Source: a virus. Taken from it: DNA of 41,124 nucleotides. This document shows positions 7,733 through 14,884 of the stretch, piece by piece (positions within the stretch are counted from its first letter, which is position 1; every line of letters starts with the position of its first letter). Position numbers and translations under genes: made by a program. The notes under the pieces are model-generated. The model saw only the letters and a program-made list of their open reading frames with translations, made no database searches and was not told the DNA's origin. The stretch covers positions 1 to 41,124 of the IMG/VR virus record IMGVR_UViG_3300044616_000690; one strand, 5' to 3'.

Positions 7733-8680
7733 TTAAGTCCACGGATACAAAGGCAACTTATACTTGGTACCGCCTATCATTATTCCCACATATCCAGCAA
7801 TTGGACTTCCAGCACCACTAATAAACATAGAATTTGAACCAGTAATAGCATTAAACAATTGTAATGTGCCATTTACCAATAATTTATCATCGATTCGCCC
7901 ACTACTTCCTGTTATTTGATCAAAACCAGCATAACCACCTGTTACTTGAGTAAAACCAGCATAACCACCACTAATACTACCAGTAAATTGGTTGGCCGTA
8001 AATTTGCCTGTTATTTTGCCATTGCTACCACTTAATTTATTAAAATTAGCTCTACTGCCACTAATACTAGATGTTATTGAAGTTGCAATAACTCTACCAG
8101 AAATTCTAGCAGAAGAACCGCTTAATTTGTTAAAGTTAGCTCTGCTGCCACTAAAACTGCCTGTGAAAGATCCTGTGAAATTACCTCTTACTTGTTTGGA
8201 ATAAAAATGTGTATAACTTCCAGGTGCGCCGGTACCAATTTTTATTGTAGTAGCAGCACTAGCAAAATCTATTGTTGTAGGTGTACCCAACAACAAAGGC
8301 GAAACATTGGTACTATCAATATCGCCACCTGCGTTTATACTGCCGTTAGTAGATAATGTATTTGAAGAAGCATCATATGACAACGATGTATCTAATCCAA
8401 GAATTTTCTGACCACTGCCATTTGAAAAAACCAGATATTTAGTACCACTTGCAGCAGACTGATCTTTAATAAAATTGCTACCACTGAAACTACCTGTGAA
8501 ATTCGTAGCAATTACTTGTCCCAATTTGGTTACTTTGAATTTTGTAACACTCCCAAGTTGCAAATCTATTAGTTTACTTGTACTATCTGATGGTCCAGCG
8601 TCCGCTACATTCATCTTTATCGCAGTCTGATCTCCAGACCCGAATGTAGCGGTCATTGCATTGATTGGGGTATTCGCCAT
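7733..8680 (-). CDS. Repeat-rich tail fibre-like protein
   Basis: A 315-residue Gly/Ser/Thr-rich protein with internal repeats. The unit GSRANFNKLSG occurs twice 30 residues apart, NFTGSF/SGS variants recur, and GYAGFTQVTG is followed by GYAGFDQITG. This composition is typical of beta-rich fibrous phage adhesins. The C-terminal end (YVGIMIGGTKYKLPLYPW) resembles the short terminal motif of marine phage fibre proteins. A role in host recognition at the virion tip is likely but inferred. Two overlapping TATTTATA motifs precede the start, fitting late expression. Confidence 0.7.
   Translation of the reverse strand: MANTPINAMTATFGSGDQTAIKMNVADAGPSDSTSKLIDLQLGSVTKFKVTKLGQVIATNFTGSFSGSNFIKDQSAASGTKYLVFSNGSGQKILGLDTSLSYDASSNTLSTNGSINAGGDIDSTNVSPLLLGTPTTIDFASAATTIKIGTGAPGSYTHFYSKQVRGNFTGSFTGSFSGSRANFNKLSGSSARISGRVIATSITSSISGSRANFNKLSGSNGKITGKFTANQFTGSISGGYAGFTQVTGGYAGFDQITGSSGRIDDKLLVNGTLQLFNAITGSNSMFISGAGSPIAGYVGIMIGGTKYKLPLYPWT
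7922..7969. repeat. Tandem 18-bp repeat in the fibre gene (30-bp period)
   Basis: The 18-mer aaaaccagcataaccacc occurs at 7922-7939 and again at 7952-7969. It encodes the paired GGYAGF units of the fibre-like protein. Confidence 0.9.
8031..8154. repeat. 90-bp-period repeat in the fibre gene
   Basis: The 34 bases at 8031-8064 recur at 8121-8154 with three differences by eye, all A/G transitions. They encode the repeated SGSRANFNKLSG unit and suggest 30-residue modular growth of the fibre. Confidence 0.8.
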
Positions 8681-8690
8681 AAATTACTTT

Positions 8691-8704
8691 TATAAATATA
8701 AATA
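8691..8704 (-). promoter_or_regulatory. Two overlapping TATTTATA motifs before the fibre gene
   Basis: Read on the - strand, TATTTATA occurs at 8704-8697 and 8698-8691, preceded by TAC. They end 10 bases before the ATG at 8680. Candidate late-type promoter element shared with other structural genes. Confidence 0.5.
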
Positions 8705-8738
8705 GTATATGTATAAAGTAATTTATAATATAATAATT

Positions 8739-9923
8739 CTATCTACCAACTTCTTTGAAATAGGTATCTTTAGCCTCTTGATAAGACATTCCCAACATTT
8801 GGTTATAAAAATGTATCGTACTCTTTAAATTTGATTCACTATTTAGCTTTTTATATCGTTCTATAGCCTTGGGTCTCCACCAATCAATTACCCCTTGCAT
8901 ATCACGTTTAAACAGATCTTTCATCACCAATTGATCGTCGTTGATCTTGTTTTGTAGAAAGTCCTTGGTATTTTCATAAAAACAACTATAGTATACCCCA
9001 CGTTCATATCCGTGTTGATAATTGCTTTGTTTGATACAGCATTTGCTAAATATCATGCTCAAAATACGAGACTTAGCACCAGTAACAGGTCCACTTACTC
9101 CTTCTTTCTGAGTAAGTGCCTTGTCATAAGCCGTAACATCAATGTCTTTTAACCAATCGTGCCAAATTTCATAAATATTATCATCTGGTTTAATTGAAAT
9201 TTTCCCAGCACTACTACCACATTTATGCCACCATTTTAAACTGTTATACATACTGTAACTACCATATAAACTGGTAGTTGTCATACCCACTAGTGTTTGA
9301 TTATATAACTTTTGCCAAATATTTCTAACAGTACTAGTAGTAATCATAGCAGCTACTAATTTACCCCCTAGAAAATTATAACCAATTGGTTGGGTACTCA
9401 TAATACAACTACCAATAGCACTATGAGCTAATCTTTTATCTTTGATCTTATTATCAGATGTCCACCCCAAATAATTGTCACGATCAGTAATAGCAATTAC
9501 ATCACTAGAAACACTAATACATCCAATATATTTTGGATTGTCAACATTTCCATCGGTTACAAGAAATTTTATAAATCTACCTGGAGTTTGATCAAATGTC
9601 ATAGTATGACCAAAAATACGAAGAATAGTCCAATCTTCATTTTGTTGATCTGTTTCAACATAAACTAAGGTGGGATTGATATTTTCTATATCTTTAATAG
9701 TCAAAGACACATCGTTAATATCAGTTGGAGTCCAAATCTTAGCTTTAATAATATTAGCCTTATTCGCCAAGTTTTCGCATGTTTGTATCTCTAACCATTT
9801 TTTGTAAAAGGTCTGTTCTTCCACAGACATAGATTTTAAGAAATTAAGATTGTCTATGAGTTTCTTTTTATTTCCCTCAAAGTCAAAAGCTTCTATTCCA
9901 AAAAATTCTTGTAATGCATCCAT
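8739..9923 (-). CDS. DruA-family (DUF4338-like) protein
   Basis: A 394-residue protein. The start at 9923 (MDALQEFFG) is chosen because it lies one base after the stop of the upstream gene (TAA-T-ATG); an ATG seven codons earlier would overlap that gene. The core has the pattern of phage DUF4338 proteins: GCISVSSDVIAITDRDNYLG, SAIGSCIMSTQPIGYNFLGG, VGMTTTSLYGSYSMYNSLKW and GKISIKPDD. DUF4338 is the family that includes DruA of the Druantia anti-phage system; the biochemical activity is not established. Here it is a single gene with no other Druantia component nearby. The call is from memory of the family pattern. Confidence 0.65.
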   Translation of the reverse strand: MDALQEFFGIEAFDFEGNKKKLIDNLNFLKSMSVEEQTFYKKWLEIQTCENLANKANIIKAKIWTPTDINDVSLTIKDIENINPTLVYVETDQQNEDWTILRIFGHTMTFDQTPGRFIKFLVTDGNVDNPKYIGCISVSSDVIAITDRDNYLGWTSDNKIKDKRLAHSAIGSCIMSTQPIGYNFLGGKLVAAMITTSTVRNIWQKLYNQTLVGMTTTSLYGSYSMYNSLKWWHKCGSSAGKISIKPDDNIYEIWHDWLKDIDVTAYDKALTQKEGVSGPVTGAKSRILSMIFSKCCIKQSNYQHGYERGVYYSCFYENTKDFLQNKINDDQLVMKDLFKRDMQGVIDWWRPKAIERYKKLNSESNLKSTIHFYNQMLGMSYQEAKDTYFKEVGR

Positions 9924-9924
9924 A

Positions 9925-10149
9925 TTATTCGGTTTTCCGTACAATCAATTTAAATTTCAAAGTCAATTCGTTTTTAGATGAATTAACCTCTTTTATTTCC
10001 CACTTTTCTTTTAACGTATCCAAATACAAATTGGTGCCGTTATCAACATATTCTACAGGCTTTTTATTATCTAGTAAATCTTTTTCTTCGTATACCAAAA
10101 AGTTTTTTCCTTTTTTATCTAAATAAATTAGTATTTTATCTCGTTTCAT
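9925..10149 (-). CDS. Small charged protein, unknown
   Basis: A 74-residue Lys/Glu/Asp-rich protein of alternating beta-like stretches (DKILIYLDKKGKNFLVYEEK, then NELTLKFKLIVRK). No family is recognised. It is coupled to the DruA-family gene (TAA-T-ATG) and is preceded by a TATTTATA motif seven bases before its ATG, so the two probably form one transcription unit. Confidence 0.6.
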   Translation of the reverse strand: MKRDKILIYLDKKGKNFLVYEEKDLLDNKKPVEYVDNGTNLYLDTLKEKWEIKEVNSSKNELTLKFKLIVRKTE

Positions 10150-10156
10150 ATCAACC

Positions 10157-10164
10157 TATAAATA
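10157..10164 (-). promoter_or_regulatory. TATTTATA motif before the 74-aa gene
   Basis: On the - strand CTATTTATA ends seven bases before the ATG at 10149, immediately after the terminator hairpin of the upstream gene. That is the expected place for a promoter of the next unit. Confidence 0.45.
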
Positions 10165-10167
10165 GAA

Positions 10168-10199
10168 ATGCCGTATATCTAATCACTGATATACGGCAT
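10168..10199 (-). terminator. Intrinsic terminator after the winged-helix-like gene
   Basis: A perfect 12-bp inverted repeat (10168-10179 with 10188-10199, loop of 8) begins 24 bases past the stop at 10224. On the - strand it is followed by TTTCTATTTAT. Confidence 0.75.
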
Positions 10200-10223
10200 A
10201 TTATCACTAATTATATAGTTTTA

Positions 10224-10589
10224 TTATACGTTTACTGAATTTGTCTTTGTTGTATCAACTTCAACTACAACAACTGATTCCTTGGTAGAATTAATATTCA
10301 CCATCTCTACAAGCAGTTCACGATTCAAATGTACACCCTTAGATTTAGCATCTTCAATAATAGATGGGGTAATAGATCCAAATACGTGAACCAACGTTGG
10401 ACGACCCTTTCCGTTTGGTAATACACCAATTACACTTACTTCACCTCTCTTAATCGCCTTCTTTACCTTATCACGCAAACTAATTGCGACGATATCTGCA
10501 TTCATTGCGTTTAATTCCTTGATTGTAAAAATACAACTTGGATAGGTTACCGATTGGTTTGTCTTATTCTTTCGATCTGTCTTTTTCAT
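10224..10589 (-). CDS. Winged-helix-like putative regulator
   Basis: A 121-residue basic protein. Residues about 20-70 fit a winged helix-turn-helix: YPSCIFTIKELNAMN, SLRDKVKKAIKRGEVSVIG, then a wing with GKGRPTLVHVF; the GRP turn before a final strand is common in wHTH proteins. The C-terminal 40 residues are Val/Thr-rich and unassigned. It has its own near-consensus sigma70 promoter (10637-10664), an AAAGGA ribosome-binding site and a strong terminator, so it is a one-gene unit. A transcriptional regulator is plausible; targets unknown. The wHTH call is by pattern only. Confidence 0.5.
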   Translation of the reverse strand: MKKTDRKNKTNQSVTYPSCIFTIKELNAMNADIVAISLRDKVKKAIKRGEVSVIGVLPNGKGRPTLVHVFGSITPSIIEDAKSKGVHLNRELLVEMVNINSTKESVVVVEVDTTKTNSVNV

Positions 10590-10636
10590 ATTTTATCCTT
10601 TCTTGTTTGTTATGTGATAAATTCCTACGTTCTTAT

Positions 10637-10664
10637 ATTATAACACGTTTATATTATATGTCAA
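10637..10664 (-). promoter_or_regulatory. Near-consensus sigma70 promoter of the winged-helix-like gene
   Basis: On the - strand TTGACA (10664-10659), 16 bases, TATAAT (10642-10637) with TG one base upstream. The -35 lies at the very end of the upstream VWA gene. The leader carries AAAGGA before the ATG at 10589. Confidence 0.8.
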
Positions 10665-12726
10665 TAGCATCCATCATCTTTGAATTAATGGTATTAACAA
10701 TCTGATTTAGATTTTCTACATTAATGAAATTAGCGTCTTTGCCATACATAATTTTAAAATTATTACGATACGTATCACAATCATATTCAGATACGAAGTA
10801 TGAAATAACATTATAACCACTTTCACGAATTTTATTTACTTGTTTACGTGTATGATTACAACCTTCCGCACCGGAATAATGAAAATAAAAACCTCCTGGA
10901 GCACTATAAATAAACGCTGGTTCACCGTCACTAATATTAACAAAATAACTATTTGTGTTGGTACTAGCTTTAGGCAAATAACGCATTAGTGCCTCAAAAC
11001 ACAATCCTTCAGGAGTTGTATGTACTGGTGCTAGATAAGCAAATAGATTCTTAATCTTAGAGAACTTATCCACACGTGAGTCATAAGCAATTGCAATATA
11101 TGGATTGTGACCACTTGATGTTCTAAAACTAATGGTAAGTTCAACGTTATCAATCATAGATGTAGCTTTTGCTAGAGCAACACACAATTTAATTGTACGA
11201 TTCCACTTTTTACCCCGCATACTTGCGCTAGCATCCACACTAATATGGAAGTTAACCTTCTTATACTTCGTAGTAAAAGTATTATAAAAGATATTGGTAT
11301 CAGTATCAAATCCAAGTTCGTGCATCAAACGTTTATCAATCTTACCCAAATTACGACGGGTAAACTTATCAACATTAATTTCATTACGAATTTGTAGACG
11401 GCGACCTAGTTTAGTACCCAATACAATTCCAGCATCAACATTCTTCTGATAATCAGAATAAGCAACCTGATTGTTTTTACCAATTGTCATTGGAAATTCC
11501 TCAGACAAAAGCAACTCTTTGGTCATATTCTTAACAAAGATACACTCAACATTTCCAATAATACCTTTTGACTTAAGCTCTTCTTGAGCTACAGGCACAA
11601 GATCAATCTGACTCTTTTCAAGAATATCAAGCAAATCTTTTTCACGCTTGGTCACTTTCTTCTTCTTAAGTTTACCGGCAAGAAAATCCTTCTGCTTTTC
11701 AAAAGACTTAGCAATCTTTGTCTTCTTGGACTTGCTGAGATTATCATCTTTACCAATATCAGCAGTAACATCTTTATTATCAGGTGTTACAGTTGATTCG
11801 GTGCCTCCAAGAATATCTGCAACATCAACGTTTGATTTAGATGAATCTGAACTGTTCGATGGCGCACCGCTATCAGAATCAGCTGACAATCCCTCACCTT
11901 TTTCAGACGATTTATCTTCATTTTTATGTTCATTGATATTCTTGAACACAATTTCAGCAATATTATAAGCAACAGTCAACCGATCTTTTGGAGTGGTCAA
12001 ACGCTTGATATTTGATAGATCAAGTTCCCTAGCAATATCGTACAATCCAGGCAATGCCTTCAAAGAAGTATTTGGATTTGTAAGATTGATAATACGAAAT
12101 ATATATGACTCAATGCTTAGTGTACGATATAAATCGCTGGTCAAAGCATCTGAAATTACTTTGTTATTAAAGTACTCATCGTACAAAGCATCGTAATATC
12201 CACGATAGCCAGGAGCATTAGAATGTACCGTATAATCAATATAACGATCTTCTACATAATTTAGAATGGTCTGACAAATCTTACCCACTTCATCTTTTGA
12301 AATGTTTAACTTTTCACTGTAGCCATAGATCTCCCGTGGCACATTCATCCATACAGTCTTAAACAATTCAAAATCAGAATATTTGATGTGGCTGCCTTCG
12401 TGTAAGGCTAGTCCGACAGCCACATCAAAATTATCTTTCTTAGTAATATCGCTACTGATATAAACAACCTTACCATCAGTGCAATTTACCGAATTATCAT
12501 TAAACAATACAGGTACATTCTGATTGGTCAGAATACTAACATAGTTAGCGACAGCACGACGAGCTGATGACAAACGAATCAGTCGGGCCGTATTCTCAGA
12601 AAGACGGTCTTCAGCAGCAATATCTGCATCCAAACCATTTTCTTCTTCAATAGCCGCATCAAGTTCATCTTCCCAATCCCACTCGTAATTGTTATCCTTC
12701 AACCAGAAGTCACTGTAGTTACTCAT
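10654..12726 (-). CDS. VWA-domain protein with HEGSH metallopeptidase-like motif (CobT-like)
   Basis: A 690-residue protein in three parts. Residues 1-260 hold HEGSH (109-113) with an acidic VEDRYID (158-164) downstream, the layout of a zinc metallopeptidase-like domain. Residues 265-380 are a low-complexity, charged linker rich in Ser, Asp and Lys. The C-terminus is a von Willebrand A domain with a complete MIDAS: DASAS (Asp498, Ser500, Ser502), Thr571 and Asp600 in ISDGEP. This matches the CobT-type partner of MoxR/CobS AAA+ ATPases, and the MoxR gene lies 25 bases upstream. The pair probably remodels or activates a target protein using ATP. The target is unknown, and a role in cobalamin synthesis is not supported. 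Confidence 0.8.
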   Translation of the reverse strand: MSNYSDFWLKDNNYEWDWEDELDAAIEEENGLDADIAAEDRLSENTARLIRLSSARRAVANYVSILTNQNVPVLFNDNSVNCTDGKVVYISSDITKKDNFDVAVGLALHEGSHIKYSDFELFKTVWMNVPREIYGYSEKLNISKDEVGKICQTILNYVEDRYIDYTVHSNAPGYRGYYDALYDEYFNNKVISDALTSDLYRTLSIESYIFRIINLTNPNTSLKALPGLYDIARELDLSNIKRLTTPKDRLTVAYNIAEIVFKNINEHKNEDKSSEKGEGLSADSDSGAPSNSSDSSKSNVDVADILGGTESTVTPDNKDVTADIGKDDNLSKSKKTKIAKSFEKQKDFLAGKLKKKKVTKREKDLLDILEKSQIDLVPVAQEELKSKGIIGNVECIFVKNMTKELLLSEEFPMTIGKNNQVAYSDYQKNVDAGIVLGTKLGRRLQIRNEINVDKFTRRNLGKIDKRLMHELGFDTDTNIFYNTFTTKYKKVNFHISVDASASMRGKKWNRTIKLCVALAKATSMIDNVELTISFRTSSGHNPYIAIAYDSRVDKFSKIKNLFAYLAPVHTTPEGLCFEALMRYLPKASTNTNSYFVNISDGEPAFIYSAPGGFYFHYSGAEGCNHTRKQVNKIRESGYNVISYFVSEYDCDTYRNNFKIMYGKDANFINVENLNQIVNTINSKMMDAIDI

Positions 12727-12751
12727 AATAATTTGTTTTTAATAATTTAAC

Positions 12752-13723
12752 TTAGAAAGGAGGCTGATCACTCTTTAGAGGATCATTAAATAGCTTATCC
12801 TTTGATTCAACCTTTACATACTTTTGTACCAACTGACGAATGTAGGTACGTTCACTGTCAACACCGCCATCGTCACTGAAGTTAGGATAGATGGTAGTTT
12901 CTGCGATTTCAAGTAAATTAAATCCGTCAACAATTAGTTCAGCAATTTCAACTGTACTACGTGTTGGAATAAAATTAGTTAGCTTGCTGTCGTCCTGCTT
13001 TACTTGCTTACGAGTATGTTCAGCAATTTCACAAACAGCCTTCAAGATACCAAGATGATCTTCGGTATTCAAATTGAACCGATTCTTAAGAAGATTATAC
13101 TCACTGTCCTTATCAAGTGGAGTAACCTCAATCTTAACTGGAAAACGTGACAATAGAGCACGATCCATTACACGGGTAGCGGTGTACTCGTTACCAACGT
13201 TGGCGGTAGCAATAAATGTAACACCATCAGCTACCTTTACAACTTCACTGTCTTCCTTTTCATCCAAACGAAGATAACGCTGTAGATCATCTAGAACAGT
13301 CATTAGAATATTAACACCATCGTGATGACTACGACTAATTTCGTCAAGAAGAATGATGGCATTAGGAGTACGAATAGCTTTAATAAAAGATGACTCCTTG
13401 AATAGAGTACCCGTCTTTTTGTCAAAATGAGTATTACCAATCAAAGCACTACGAGCATCTTGAGTAGCACCCAGATTAAAATAGAAGAAGTTATCTTCAC
13501 GACCAATTGCCTTAGCTACAGTCTGAGCAGCTAGAGTCTTACCACAACCAGTTGGACCAAGAAGCAGAATGTTCTTGCCACGAATAGCACTACGTACCAT
13601 ATACTTCCACTTCAGATCATCCATAATCAATGAACTGGGACGTAGATTAACGCAAGTATCTAAATATGTCTTGATATTGAAGTCCTTGCCAGTAACCAGA
13701 TTTAGTGAATTTTTATTTTTCAT
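12752..13723 (-). CDS. MoxR/CobS-like AAA+ ATPase
   Basis: A 323-residue AAA+ protein with Walker A GPTGCGKT (56-63), Walker B IILLDEIS (123-130), sensor-like FIATANVG, and an arginine-finger region with VMDRALLSRF. The insertion pattern fits MoxR/CobS ATPases, which work with VWA-domain proteins; such a protein is encoded directly downstream (gap 28 bases between stop and ATG), so the two form an operon. It has its own extended -10 promoter (13746-13773) and lies behind a terminator, so it starts a new unit. In other phages such genes are often labelled cobS; I regard protein remodelling as more likely than cobalt insertion. Confidence 0.88.
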   Translation of the reverse strand: MKNKNSLNLVTGKDFNIKTYLDTCVNLRPSSLIMDDLKWKYMVRSAIRGKNILLLGPTGCGKTLAAQTVAKAIGREDNFFYFNLGATQDARSALIGNTHFDKKTGTLFKESSFIKAIRTPNAIILLDEISRSHHDGVNILMTVLDDLQRYLRLDEKEDSEVVKVADGVTFIATANVGNEYTATRVMDRALLSRFPVKIEVTPLDKDSEYNLLKNRFNLNTEDHLGILKAVCEIAEHTRKQVKQDDSKLTNFIPTRSTVEIAELIVDGFNLLEIAETTIYPNFSDDGGVDSERTYIRQLVQKYVKVESKDKLFNDPLKSDQPPF

Positions 13724-13745
13724 ATGTGTTTCTTACCGTAAAATC

Positions 13746-13773
13746 ATCTTACCACGGATTTATAAGAAGTCAA
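13746..13773 (-). promoter_or_regulatory. Extended -10 promoter of the MoxR-VWA operon
   Basis: On the - strand TTGACT (13773-13768), 16 bases, TAAGAT (13751-13746) preceded by TGG. Very similar to the UVDE promoter, including a TATAAAT in the spacer. The expected leader is about 16 bases. Confidence 0.75.
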
Positions 13774-13787
13774 CACCAAAAATAAAA

Positions 13788-13809
13788 AAACCACCTGTTA
13801 CGGTGGTTT
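13788..13809 (-). terminator. Intrinsic terminator after the His-tailed gene
   Basis: AAACCACC (13788-13795) pairs with GGTGGTTT (13802-13809), loop of 6. On the - strand the stem runs into TTTTTTTATTTTT. It separates the His-tailed gene from the MoxR operon. Confidence 0.85.
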
Positions 13810-13834
13810 CTAGAGTTTTATCAAAATAATATTA

Positions 13835-14155
13835 TCAATGATGGTGATGATGATAATGATATACTGGACGACCCCATCCACCATATACTACCACAGGTTG
13901 TGGTTGATAATATACAACAGGAGCAGGTTGATAATAAACAACTGGTTGAGGATGTACTACTACTGGTTGCGCATAAACCACTGGTTGTGGTTGAACATAT
14001 ACAACTTGTGTTGGGGGATTAACAATTCTACCAATAGCTTCAATCGCAACTACACCTGTCAATACTTTACCAACTGTTGCCCATTCTCTATCACCAGCAA
14101 ATGTTTGAGAGGCTAAAGTTGCACTCAATACTGTGATAGTAATTAATTTATTCAT
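13835..14155 (-). CDS. Secreted Pro/Gln/Val-rich protein with His-rich C-terminus
   Basis: A 106-residue protein. The start at 14155 is chosen because it follows an AAAGGA site by seven bases and yields a clean signal peptide (MNKLITITVLSATLASQTFA, cleavage before GDREW). A short domain (REWATVGKVLTGVVAIEAIG) is followed by about 60 residues of repeats of the type QPVVYAQPVVVHPQPVVY, ending in HYHHHHH. It should be exported to the periplasm or surface; the His end could bind metal. It looks more like a small bacterial envelope protein than a phage core gene, so it may be host-derived. It has its own promoter and terminator. Confidence 0.75.
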   Translation of the reverse strand: MNKLITITVLSATLASQTFAGDREWATVGKVLTGVVAIEAIGRIVNPPTQVVYVQPQPVVYAQPVVVHPQPVVYYQPAPVVYYQPQPVVVYGGWGRPVYHYHHHHH

Positions 14156-14182
14156 ATGTATCCTTTTTTTAGATATACTTTT

Positions 14183-14211
14183 ATAGTACATCAAAAATCA
14201 AAAAGTGTCAA
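14183..14211 (-). promoter_or_regulatory. Sigma70-like promoter of the His-tailed gene
   Basis: On the - strand TTGACA (14211-14206), 17 bases, TACTAT (14188-14183). The -35 directly abuts the stop codon of the upstream gene at 14212. An AAAGGA site follows before the ATG. Confidence 0.65.
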
Positions 14212-14847
14212 TTATTTCTTCTTAGCTTTACCAGCCTTAGTATACTTTACAACCAACTTTTGAAGATTTTTTGGCAATGTGGGTGGTACATATTCTGCTT
14301 TCTTTGGTTTATGATCACCTTGTTTAGCAAATTTACCAACAGCTTGCATTGGTTGAGTAGGATCGTCTTTTGGATCGTTCATCTTTTCAACCTTGATATC
14401 TTTGACAATTTTAAATCCTTTTATAGGATCTACTACATTTTCTTCTTTTTCAGATTGTGCATCAGCCTTTTTGCCACCTTGTTTATCTTTGCTATTTTCT
14501 ACACCCTTTGCCAATGCGCTATCAACGTAGTTTTTGATATCTGATTTTAGATATTCTTTAACGAATTTCTTCACATCTTCGTACTTCATAAATAGCTTTT
14601 TAGTACGATCACTAGTATCTCTGTATGCTAATACATCAAATATATCGTGTACAATTGGTCTCAAGCTAATATGATATGGTTCACATTCACATACATTGTA
14701 ATTTCCCGCGTCATCCAATGTAATAGGTTTCTTGATATCCTTGGATAAATCTTCAATCATTGACTCCCACGATTCTTTTGCGCAAGTATACTTTTGTTCC
14801 AAGGTTTCTTTTACAAGTCTGTTTACTAGTTGTTTAGAAGGCTTCAT
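14212..14847 (-). CDS. Lys-rich protein, unknown (possible virion component)
   Basis: A 211-residue protein. The start at 14847 (MKPSKQLVNRL) is preferred over an ATG four codons upstream because that one lies inside a TATTTATA motif. The N-terminal half is folded-looking, with a CECEPYHISLRPIVHDIFDV segment. The C-terminal half is low-complexity and Lys/Asp/Pro-rich, ending in KAGKAKKK, and might bind nucleic acid. No family is recognised. The late-type motif upstream suggests expression with structural genes. Confidence 0.6.
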   Translation of the reverse strand: MKPSKQLVNRLVKETLEQKYTCAKESWESMIEDLSKDIKKPITLDDAGNYNVCECEPYHISLRPIVHDIFDVLAYRDTSDRTKKLFMKYEDVKKFVKEYLKSDIKNYVDSALAKGVENSKDKQGGKKADAQSEKEENVVDPIKGFKIVKDIKVEKMNDPKDDPTQPMQAVGKFAKQGDHKPKKAEYVPPTLPKNLQKLVVKYTKAGKAKKK

Positions 14848-14858
14848 ATTAATATACA

Positions 14859-14866
14859 TATAAATA
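14859..14866 (-). promoter_or_regulatory. TATTTATA motif before the Lys-rich gene
   Basis: On the - strand TACTATTTATA ends 11 bases before the chosen ATG at 14847. Same extended form (TAC before the 8-mer) as upstream of the fibre gene. Confidence 0.5.
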
Positions 14867-14884
14867 GTAGTAGGTAGCGGATTA

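Noticed and set aside
10654-13723. CobS/CobT cobalamin-synthesis assignment
   Set aside because: No other cobalamin gene is present and the third (CobN-like) subunit is missing; the MoxR-VWA remodelling interpretation explains the domains better.
13838-14116. Tyr/Ile/Trp-rich 92-aa ORF on the + strand
   Set aside because: It is the antisense of the Pro/Gln/Val repeat gene; the - strand frame has a signal peptide, ribosome-binding site, promoter and terminator.
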